A DNA stretch of 21,366 nt from the NCBI GenBank assembly GCA_934504345.1, contig CAKSVR010000036.1:1-21366 (forward strand), written 5' to 3'. The stretch's first letter is position 1; every line of letters begins with the position of its first letter. Positions 15,330-21,045 of this stretch are shown one piece after another. The stretch is from an uncultured Agathobaculum sp. (GTDB lineage Bacteria; Bacillota; Clostridia; Oscillospirales; Butyricicoccaceae). The notes under the pieces were generated by a model. The model saw only the letters and a program-made list of their open reading frames with translations, was not told the origin of the DNA and made no database searches. The position numbers and the translations under genes are program-made.

Positions 15330-15611
15330 ATGCTGCACTGCACCGTGAAGTTCTGCGGCGGCTGCAATCCGCGCCACGATCGCGGCGAATGCTACGGCAC
15401 TGTGCGTTCCGCCCTTTCGGACGCCGCCTCATTCTCCCTCCCGGAGGAGGGCGCGCATTACGACGTGCTGCTTATCATCCGCGGGTGCACCGGCTGTCCC
15501 TACCTCTATGAGGAGATCGAAGCCGACCGCCGCGTTGTCATCACATCGAGGGACGATATGCAGAGCGCAATCGACGAGATCCGCGCTGCCGCGTCGCATT
15601 CCGCCGGATAA
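15330..15611 (+). CDS. small cysteine-rich protein (CGGCNP motif) of unknown function
   Basis: This is a 93-residue protein with six cysteines: C4, C9, C12, C21, C53 and C56. They fall in the motifs VKFCGGCNPRHDRGEC (6-21) and IIRGCTGCP (49-57), suggesting a metal, Fe-S or redox-active dithiol site. The hydrophobic strand YDVLLII (44-50) before the second CxxC gives a small alpha/beta look. I prefer the ATG at 15330 because GAAAGGGGG (15312-15320) lies just upstream. An in-frame GTG start at 15288 would add 14 residues but falls inside the preceding hairpin. It sits between abfD and the CoA-transferase, in the same direction. I recall similar CGGCNP proteins as uncharacterised clostridial genes but cannot name a family; a cluster-assembly or electron-transfer role is speculation. 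Confidence 0.8.
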   Translation: MLHCTVKFCGGCNPRHDRGECYGTVRSALSDAASFSLPEEGAHYDVLLIIRGCTGCPYLYEEIEADRRVVITSRDDMQSAIDEIRAAASHSAG

Positions 15612-15661
15612 ACGGCGGAAACATTGGCCGCAGGAGGTTTTCCTTCCCCCTGCCCCGGCCA
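15599..15661 (+). other. tandem hairpins at the stop codon and gap before the CoA-transferase
   Basis: TTCCGCCG (15599-15606) pairs with CGGCGGAA (15613-15620). The TAA stop codon of the cysteine-rich protein (15609-15611) sits in the six-base loop. A second stem follows, TGGCCG (15625-15630) with CGGCCA (15656-15661), with a partial CAGG/CCTG inner stem. There is no T-tract. Confidence 0.6.
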
Positions 15662-15692
15662 GGATTGCATTAACATTTAGGAGGAGATCAAC

Positions 15693-17249
15693 ATGAAGAA
15701 AGTAAGCATTATCTCCGCAGAGGAGGCCGCTCTCAAGGTTCAGGACGGCGACACCATCGCTACCGGCGGTTTCGTATCCTGCGCATGCCCGGAGACCCTG
15801 TCCAAGGCTCTTGAGAAGCGTTTTCTGGAGACCGGTCATCCGAAGGATCTGACCCTGTTCTTCGCAGCAGGTCAGGGCCACCGCGACGGTACCGGCGGCG
15901 ACCACTACGGTCACGAAGGCATGGTCAAGCGCGTTATCGGCGGTCACTGGGACCGTGCTCCCCGTCTGGGCGAGCTCGCTCTGAACAACAAGATCGAGGC
16001 TTACAACCTGCCGCAGGGCGTCATTTCTCATATGTACCGTGATATTGCCGCTCACAACATCGGCACTATCACCCACGTCGGCCTGAAGACCTTTGCTGAC
16101 CCGCGCAACGGCGGCGGCAAGCTCAACGACGTTACCAAGGAAGACCTCGTAAAGGTTGTCAACATCGAAGGCCAGGAGCGCCTGCTCTACAAGGGCTTCC
16201 CGATCAACGTTGTATTCCTGCGCGCTTCCTACTGCGATGAGTACGGCAACTGCACCGTACATCGCGAGATCGGTCCTCTGGACGTAACCGCAATGGCTCA
16301 GGCCTGCAAGAACTCCGGCGGCAAGGTAATCGTTCAGGTCGAGAAGATCGTTCAGGGCGGCTCTCTGGATCCGAAGCTCGTTGCTATCCCGGGCATCTAC
16401 GTTGACTCTGTCGTCGTAGGTACCGAAGAGGAGAACATGCAGTGCCTCGGCATGCCGTATGACGGCGCTCTGACTGGCGAGTTCCGCATTCCGGTCGATG
16501 CTATCCCGCCGATCCCGATGGACGCGAAGAAGATCATCGCCCGCCGTGCTGCTATGGAGCTGCCGAAGGACGCTATCGTCAACCTCGGCACCGGCGCACC
16601 GGAGAAGATCGCTAACGTTGCAGCTGAGGAAGGCATTTCCGACAACATGACCCTGACCGTTGAGGCAGGTTCTATCGCAGGCGTTCCCTACGGCGGCACT
16701 CAGTTCGGCGCTGCTGCAAACGCAATGTGCATCATCCCGCACAACGTACAGTTCGACTTCTATCAGGGCGGCGGCCTTGACGTTGCATTCCTCGGCCTGG
16801 CTGAGACTGCTCCGAACGGCGACCTGAACGTTTCCAAGTTCGGCACCCGTCTGGCTGGTGCAGGCGGCTTCATCGACATCACCCAGAACGCCAAGAAGGT
16901 CGTTTACTGCGGCACCTTTACCGCAAAGGGCCTCAAGACTGAGTGCAAGGACGGCAAGCTCGTCATCACGCAGGAAGGCGCAAAGAAGAAGTTCGTTAAG
17001 CAGGTTGAGCATATCACCTTCTCCGGCGATTACGCGAACGAGGTACATCAGCCGGTTCTGTACATCACCGAGCGCTGCGTATTCGAGCTGCGTCCGGAAG
17101 GCGTTACCCTGACCGAGATCGCTCCGGGCATCGACCTGCAGACCCAGATCCTCGACCAGATGGACTTCGTTCCGAAGATGGCCGACGAGATCAAGACCAT
17201 GGATGCTCGCATCTTCCGCGACGAGCTGATGGGTCTGGCTAACGACTAA
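15693..17249 (+). CDS. family I CoA-transferase, propionate/acetate CoA-transferase (Pct/YdiF) type
   Basis: This is a 518-residue fused alpha-beta CoA-transferase of the Pct/YdiF type, which exchanges CoA between short acyl-CoAs and acids. The N-terminal half has VQDGDTIATGGFVSCACPETL (from residue 16) and FFAAGQGHRDGTGGDHYGHEGMV. The C-terminal half has VNLGTGAPEKIA and the catalytic block LTVEAGSIAGVPYGG, with E324 at the position of the thioester-forming glutamate of C. propionicum Pct. LAGAGGFIDITQNAKKVVYCGTF follows. Because no AbfT-type 4-hydroxybutyrate CoA-transferase is present and this gene directly follows abfD, it may activate 4-hydroxybutyrate using acetyl-CoA or butyryl-CoA. 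That is an inference; propionate, lactate, butyrate or acetate are family substrates. AGGAGGAG (15679-15686) supports the start. Confidence 0.9.
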   Translation: MKKVSIISAEEAALKVQDGDTIATGGFVSCACPETLSKALEKRFLETGHPKDLTLFFAAGQGHRDGTGGDHYGHEGMVKRVIGGHWDRAPRLGELALNNKIEAYNLPQGVISHMYRDIAAHNIGTITHVGLKTFADPRNGGGKLNDVTKEDLVKVVNIEGQERLLYKGFPINVVFLRASYCDEYGNCTVHREIGPLDVTAMAQACKNSGGKVIVQVEKIVQGGSLDPKLVAIPGIYVDSVVVGTEEENMQCLGMPYDGALTGEFRIPVDAIPPIPMDAKKIIARRAAMELPKDAIVNLGTGAPEKIANVAAEEGISDNMTLTVEAGSIAGVPYGGTQFGAAANAMCIIPHNVQFDFYQGGGLDVAFLGLAETAPNGDLNVSKFGTRLAGAGGFIDITQNAKKVVYCGTFTAKGLKTECKDGKLVITQEGAKKKFVKQVEHITFSGDYANEVHQPVLYITERCVFELRPEGVTLTEIAPGIDLQTQILDQMDFVPKMADEIKTMDARIFRDELMGLAND

Positions 17250-17277
17250 TCAATTCTTTTGTGCAGATTACGCAAAC

Positions 17278-17322
17278 GGAAACTGGTCTTTTCATATAAT
17301 TTTACAGAATCGACCAGTTTCC
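17278..17322 (+). repeat. 11-base inverted repeat downstream of the CoA-transferase
   Basis: GGAAACTGGTC (17278-17288) and GACCAGTTTCC (17312-17322) are perfect inverted copies separated by 23 AT-rich bases. No T-tract follows. It ends two bases before the -35 box of the thiolase promoter, so it could be an mRNA 3' hairpin of the upstream operon or a regulator-binding site. Confidence 0.7.
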
Positions 17323-17323
17323 C

Positions 17324-17352
17324 TTGCATTCCGCTCGATAGTTTGATAAAAT
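17324..17352 (+). promoter_or_regulatory. promoter of the thiolase gene
   Basis: TTGCAT (17324-17329) is 17 bases from TAAAAT (17347-17352). An extended -10 TG lies at 17344-17345. The predicted start is near 17359, leaving a leader of about 80 bases with a hairpin at 17386-17413. Confidence 0.65.
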
Positions 17353-17360
17353 ATTAACGA
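17343..17360. promoter_or_regulatory. Rex-like operator over the thiolase -10 box
   Basis: The sequence reads TTGATAA-AATA-TTAACGA, matching 12 of the 14 fixed positions of the clostridial Rex consensus TTGTTAA-N4-TTAACAA. The mismatches are symmetric in neither half. It covers the -10 box and the predicted transcription start, a classic repressor position. Rex senses the NADH/NAD+ ratio and is known to control butyrate-pathway genes in Clostridia. Confidence 0.5.
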
Positions 17361-17385
17361 ACTCAAAAATCGAGTTTTCATCACC

Positions 17386-17413
17386 ATGCGGCGGCATAGT
17401 TTTTTCGCCGCAT
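17386..17413 (+). other. leader hairpin upstream of the thiolase gene
   Basis: ATGCGGCG (17386-17393) pairs perfectly with CGCCGCAT (17406-17413) around a T-rich 12-base loop. It lies in the predicted thiolase 5' leader, just before the AAAAGGAG ribosome binding site. It may stabilise the transcript. Confidence 0.6.
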
Positions 17414-17437
17414 CAGTAGAAAAGGAGAAACAGCTAA

Positions 17438-18628
17438 ATGAACGTTTACATCTGTTCCGCTGCCCGTACTGCAATCGGCACTTACGGCGGCACCCTCCGC
17501 GATGTACACTCCTCCGAGCTTGGCACCGCTGCTGCAAAGGCAGCTATCGAGCGTGCAGGCGTTGACAAGGAAGCAATCGACGAGGTTCTGTTCGGTCAGG
17601 TACTGCAGGGCGGCGTAGGCCAGAACGTAGCACGTCAGGTTTGCCTGAAGTCCGGTCTGCCGATCACCACCCCGGCTATGACCCTGAACAAGGTTTGCGC
17701 TTCCTCCATGCGTGCCATCTCCCTCGGCACCCAGATCATCCGTTCCGGCGAGAACAAGATGATGCTGGTAGGCGGCTGCGAGTCCATGTCCGGTGCTCCG
17801 TACATCTCCCGCGATACCCGCTGGGGTGCTCGCATGGGCGACAAGAAGCTGGTCGATATGATGGTATACGACGGCGTATTTGATGTATTCAACCAGTATC
17901 ACATGGGCATCACCGCTGAAAACGTAGCTGAAAAGTACGGCATCACCCGCGAGATGCAGGACGAGATCGCTCTCGCTTCCCAGCAGAAGGCTGCTGCCGC
18001 TATCGCTAACGGCCGCTTCAAGGACGAGATCGTTCCGATCGAAGTCAAGAAGAAGAAGGAAACCGTTATCTTCGATACCGATGAGCACGTAAAGCCGAAC
18101 ACCACTCTCGAGATCCTCGGCAAGCTGCGCCCGGCATTCAAGAAGGACGGCGGCACCGTAACCGCAGGCAACGCTTCCGGCATCAACGATGCAGGCGCTG
18201 CTATGATCATCGCTTCCGAGGAGTTCGTTAAGGCAAACGGTCTCAAGCCGCTTGCTAAGGTTCGTGCCTGGGGCTCTGTAGGCTGCGATCCGTCCATCAT
18301 GGGCGTAGGCCCGATCGAGTCCACCCGTCAGGCTCTGTCCCGCGCAGGTCTGACCGTTGCTGACCTCGACCTGATCGAGTCCAACGAGGCATTTGCTGCA
18401 CAGGCTGCTGCTGTTAACCGTGAGCTTGGCTTCGACATGGACAAGGTTAACGTAAACGGCGGCGCAATCGCTCTGGGCCACCCGATCGGTGCAGCCGGCT
18501 GCCGCATCACCACCACCCTGATCTACGAAATGATCAAGCGCGACCTGACCATCGGTCTGGCTACCATGTGCATCGGCGGCGGTATGGGCGAAGCCATCAT
18601 CGTTGAGCGCGACGAGCTCTGCAAGTAA
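17438..18628 (+). CDS. thlA: acetyl-CoA acetyltransferase (thiolase)
   Basis: This enzyme condenses two acetyl-CoA into acetoacetyl-CoA, the entry step of the acetyl-CoA route to butyrate. The 396-residue protein is a complete biosynthetic thiolase. The nucleophile C87 lies in LNKVCASSMRAI (83-94), H348 in GGAIALGHPIGAAGCR (341-356), and the second catalytic cysteine C378 in CIGGGMGEA (378-386). AGNASGINDGA-like AGNASGINDAGAA (243-255) and ESNEAFAAQ are also present. The start has AAAAGGAG about 10 bases upstream. The gene has its own promoter with a Rex-like operator and is followed by a 364-base hairpin-rich gap before the crotonase gene. Codons are biased towards those of highly expressed genes (GCT, GTT and CGT are frequent). 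Confidence 0.97.
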   Translation: MNVYICSAARTAIGTYGGTLRDVHSSELGTAAAKAAIERAGVDKEAIDEVLFGQVLQGGVGQNVARQVCLKSGLPITTPAMTLNKVCASSMRAISLGTQIIRSGENKMMLVGGCESMSGAPYISRDTRWGARMGDKKLVDMMVYDGVFDVFNQYHMGITAENVAEKYGITREMQDEIALASQQKAAAAIANGRFKDEIVPIEVKKKKETVIFDTDEHVKPNTTLEILGKLRPAFKKDGGTVTAGNASGINDAGAAMIIASEEFVKANGLKPLAKVRAWGSVGCDPSIMGVGPIESTRQALSRAGLTVADLDLIESNEAFAAQAAAVNRELGFDMDKVNVNGGAIALGHPIGAAGCRITTTLIYEMIKRDLTIGLATMCIGGGMGEAIIVERDELCK

Positions 18629-18647
18629 CACGCCTTGCACAGGCTTA

Positions 18648-18962
18648 TAGGGGGTATCCAATACCCCCTATATACCCAAATCAGTTCCGTAGAAACTGAT
18701 TTGGGATACCCGAATGACGCCGCCCACGGCGGCTGGGTCGGGGTGTGCTCTCATCTTATCGCCGCACTGCGGCGGAATAAGGTTTAGAGGACTACGGCCA
18801 AAACGCAGGCGCTAACCTTGCGCGACTTCTTGGTCGCGCTGCGCGGTACACGCCCCGCGTTTTTACGAACAGAAGCGCGCTTCTGTTCTATTTTGACTGC
18901 AAACATCCTTTGGATGTTTGGTAATCTCCGAATGGAGATTGCTTTTGAGCGTTTTACGCTCA
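18648..18962 (+). repeat. array of nine consecutive hairpins filling the thiolase-crotonase gap
   Basis: The 364-base gap has no convincing gene but holds hairpin after hairpin: 18648-18670 (10 pairs), 18675-18705 (12), 18719-18733 (6), 18760-18774 (6), 18820-18839 (7, nested in AAAACGC 18800-18806 / GCGTTTT 18857-18863), 18867-18888 (a 22-base perfect palindrome), 18900-18920 (9), 18923-18940 (7) and 18946-18962 (6). All these stems are perfectly paired with loops of 3-7 bases, and each has a different sequence. The region may be a structured RNA, a dispersed intergenic repeat, or a set of RNA-stabilising and partial termination signals. The open frame through 18818-19000 has no ribosome binding site and no protein-like composition. 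Confidence 0.8.
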
Positions 18963-18992
18963 TAGCACATATTCTGAAAGGAAGTCTTAAAA

Positions 18993-19811
18993 ATGACTGA
19001 CGTAGTAATCGAAAAAAAGGGTCATGTTGCCATCGTTAAGATCGAGCACATGAAGGCTATGAACGCTCTGTCCACCGATATGTATGCACAGCTGGAAGAG
19101 GCATTCGACGAGCTGGCTAAGGATCTGGACGACGTTTATGCAGTAGTTCTGACCGGTTCTTCCACCGTCAACAAGAAGGGCAAGACCGTTAACTCCTTCG
19201 TTGCAGGCGCTGACATCTCCGAGATGGCTACCAAGACCTGTGCAGAGGGCAAGCTGTTCGGCAACGAGTCCAACCGCGTTTGCTGGAAGATCGAGAACTT
19301 CAAGCGCCCGGTCATCGCTGCTATCAACGGCTTCTGCCTCGGCGGCGGCTGCGAGCTGGCTATGTCCTGCGACATCCGCCTCGCTTCCGAGAACGCTTCT
19401 TTCGGTCAGCCGGAAGTTGGTCTGGGCATCACCCCGGGCTGCGGCGGCACCCAGCGTCTGGCTCGCTTCGTAGGCGCAGGCAAGGCTAAGGAAATGCTGT
19501 ACACTGCTCGCGCTAACTACACCGCTCAGGACGCTCTGGACATGGGCCTCGTTAACTACGTATACCCGCTGGAGAACCTGCTCGACGAGGCTGTAAAGCT
19601 CGCTGAGGAGATCGCAGCACAGGCTCCGATCGCTGTTTCGCTGGTTAAGGAAGCTGTAAACGTTGGTATGCAGACCGACCTGAACTCCGCACTGAAGTTC
19701 GAGGGCAACTGCTTCGCACAGTGCTTCGCTACCGAGGACCAGAAGTACGGCATGGCTTACTTCCTCGACAAGAACCGCGACAAGCCGGCTAAGGAATTCA
19801 AGAATAAGTAA
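18993..19811 (+). CDS. crt: 3-hydroxybutyryl-CoA dehydratase (crotonase)
   Basis: This enzyme removes water from 3-hydroxybutyryl-CoA to give crotonyl-CoA. The 272-residue enoyl-CoA hydratase/isomerase-fold protein has the oxyanion-hole segment FVAGADISEM (69-78) and the block INGFCLGGGCELAMSCDIRLA (from 111), with catalytic glutamates E121 and E141 (FGQPEVGLGITPGCGGTQRL). It is about 12 residues longer than typical clostridial Crt. The extra residues are a basic loop, STVNKKGKTVNS (57-68), just before the oxyanion segment. The AAAGGAAG ribosome binding site (18977-18984) lies 8 bases before the ATG and directly after the hairpin array. No independent promoter is evident, so transcription probably comes from the thiolase promoter through the array. 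Confidence 0.95.
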   Translation: MTDVVIEKKGHVAIVKIEHMKAMNALSTDMYAQLEEAFDELAKDLDDVYAVVLTGSSTVNKKGKTVNSFVAGADISEMATKTCAEGKLFGNESNRVCWKIENFKRPVIAAINGFCLGGGCELAMSCDIRLASENASFGQPEVGLGITPGCGGTQRLARFVGAGKAKEMLYTARANYTAQDALDMGLVNYVYPLENLLDEAVKLAEEIAAQAPIAVSLVKEAVNVGMQTDLNSALKFEGNCFAQCFATEDQKYGMAYFLDKNRDKPAKEFKNK

Positions 19812-19817
19812 GCACTG

Positions 19818-19907
19818 AGGCATCACCGCACCATTACGCGGTATTGTCTTACGCAACTGCAATGGCGAAACCGCACAACGCAAAACAGGGATTGTGCGGT
19901 GTTGCCT
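19818..19907 (+). promoter_or_regulatory. alternative, mutually exclusive hairpins upstream of hbd
   Basis: AGGCATCACCGCAC (19818-19831) can pair with GTGCGGTGTTGCCT (19894-19907), 13 of 14 positions. ACCGCACAA (19870-19878) can pair with TTGTGCGGT (19892-19900), nine perfect pairs. Both use the same 3' arm, so only one can form at a time. There is no T-tract. It may be a regulatory leader, or simply the 3' structure of the crotonase transcript. Confidence 0.5.
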
Positions 19908-19919
19908 TACACGTATACT
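19892..19919 (+). promoter_or_regulatory. possible promoter of hbd
   Basis: TTGTGC (19892-19897) is 16 bases from TATACT (19914-19919), about 80 bases before the ATG. The -35 lies inside the hairpin arm described above. Evidence is modest; hbd may instead be read from upstream. Confidence 0.35.
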
Positions 19920-19998
19920 GATGACCAATATTTATCAGATATGTACGCAAATACCTGTTCATCTATCCGCAAAGAGTGAGAGAGAGGTTGTAAATAGC

Positions 19999-20871
19999 AT
20001 GAAAGTTTGTGTATTCGGCGCTGGCAACATGGGCGCACGCATCACTGAGGTATTCCTGAACGCCGGCCACGATGTAACGATGATCGACATTAAGCCGGAA
20101 TTCACCGAGCGCGGCAAGACCGTTATCGCGCACGACTATGAGTTCCTCGTAAACAAGGGCAAGATGACCGCAGAGCGCAAGGACGAGCTGCTCGCTTCCC
20201 TCAAGACCTCGGTAGACCGCAAGGACGCTGCCGGTGCTGACTTCATCATGGAAGTTATTCTGGAGCGCATGGATCTGAAGAAGGATCTGCTGGAGGATCT
20301 GGACAAGATCTGCCCGGAGCACACCATCTTCGCCTCCAACACCTCCGGCCTGTCCATCACCGAGATGGCTGCCTGCATCCCGCATCGTGCGGACAAGTTC
20401 ATCGGCTGCCACTTCTTCAACCCGGCTCAGATCATGAAGCTGGTTGAGGTTACCCGTGCGATCCAGACCTCGGACGAAACCTTTAAGACTGCGTTCGATC
20501 TGATGGCATCTCTGGGCAAGACTCCGGTTGCTGTTAACGAGGGCCCCGGCTTTGTTGTTAACCGCATCCTGATCCCGATGATGAACGAGGCTATGGGTAT
20601 CGTTGCCGACGGCATTGCTTCTCCGGCTGACGTTGACATTGCAATGCAGCTCGGCGCTGGCATGAAGTCCGGCCCGCTGCACACCGCTGACCTCGTAGGC
20701 CACGATGTAAACCTCGCCATCATGGAAACTCTGTATCACGAAACCGGCGACCCGAAGTACCGTCCGCATCCGCTGATGCGTAAGATGGTTCGCGCTGGCT
20801 GGCTGGGCGTTAAGACCGGCAAGGGCTTCTTCGATTACGACGGCCCGTTCGGCAAGGAGATCACCAAGTAA
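19999..20871 (+). CDS. hbd: 3-hydroxybutyryl-CoA dehydrogenase
   Basis: This enzyme reduces acetoacetyl-CoA to 3-hydroxybutyryl-CoA with NAD(P)H. The 290-residue protein starts with a Rossmann motif GAGNMG (7-12), followed by the acidic D29 at the end of the second strand (VTMIDIK), suggesting NADH preference. Catalytic blocks are visible: ASNTSGLSITEMA (serine and asparagine), IGCHFFNPAQIMKLVEV (the histidine-containing motif), NEGPGFVVNRILIPMMNEA, and the terminal GWLGVKTGKGFFDY. Length matches the clostridial family (about 280-290). An in-frame GTG at 19894 would add 35 residues unlike the family and inside hairpin sequence, so I choose the ATG at 19999, which has a GAGAGG site about 11 bases upstream. 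A strong terminator follows. Confidence 0.95.
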   Translation: MKVCVFGAGNMGARITEVFLNAGHDVTMIDIKPEFTERGKTVIAHDYEFLVNKGKMTAERKDELLASLKTSVDRKDAAGADFIMEVILERMDLKKDLLEDLDKICPEHTIFASNTSGLSITEMAACIPHRADKFIGCHFFNPAQIMKLVEVTRAIQTSDETFKTAFDLMASLGKTPVAVNEGPGFVVNRILIPMMNEAMGIVADGIASPADVDIAMQLGAGMKSGPLHTADLVGHDVNLAIMETLYHETGDPKYRPHPLMRKMVRAGWLGVKTGKGFFDYDGPFGKEITK

Positions 20872-20894
20872 ACTTTTTTGCTTTGGATCACAGC

Positions 20895-20928
20895 AAAAGC
20901 CTCTGTACTGCGGTACAGAGGCTTTTTT
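20895..20928 (+). terminator. intrinsic terminator after hbd (probably bidirectional)
   Basis: AAAAGCCTCTGTAC (20895-20908) pairs perfectly over 14 bases with GTACAGAGGCTTTT (20913-20926) around TGCG, followed by T. The complementary A-run upstream means it can also end spmB transcripts from the other strand. Confidence 0.95.
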
Positions 20929-21045
20929 CTATCTTCTCAACCTGTGAAAATTTTCGCAAATTGCACAATATTCGCCAGAAATGTTTATTTATTTTGCTGT
21001 TTTTTCTGCAAGCTATGGTAATTTTTTAACAAATACGATATAATA

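Noticed and set aside
18893..18921. TTGACT before the crotonase gene as a possible -35 box
   Set aside because: No acceptable -10 lies 16-18 bases downstream; the region is occupied by hairpin arms.
18818..19000. 60-codon frame inside the hairpin array
   Set aside because: No ribosome binding site, and the frame simply runs through inverted repeats into the crotonase start.
21015..21032. ATGGTAA-TTTT-TTAACAA, another 12-of-14 match to the Rex consensus
   Set aside because: It lies between the hbd terminator and the 3' end of spmB, with no promoter to control. It shows that 12-of-14 matches can arise by chance in AT-rich gaps and is a caution for the two sites I did report.
21016..21044. Possible plus-strand promoter with TATAAT at 21039-21044
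   Set aside because: The -35 (TGGTAA) is poor and no plus-strand gene follows; the downstream sequence is antisense to spmB.
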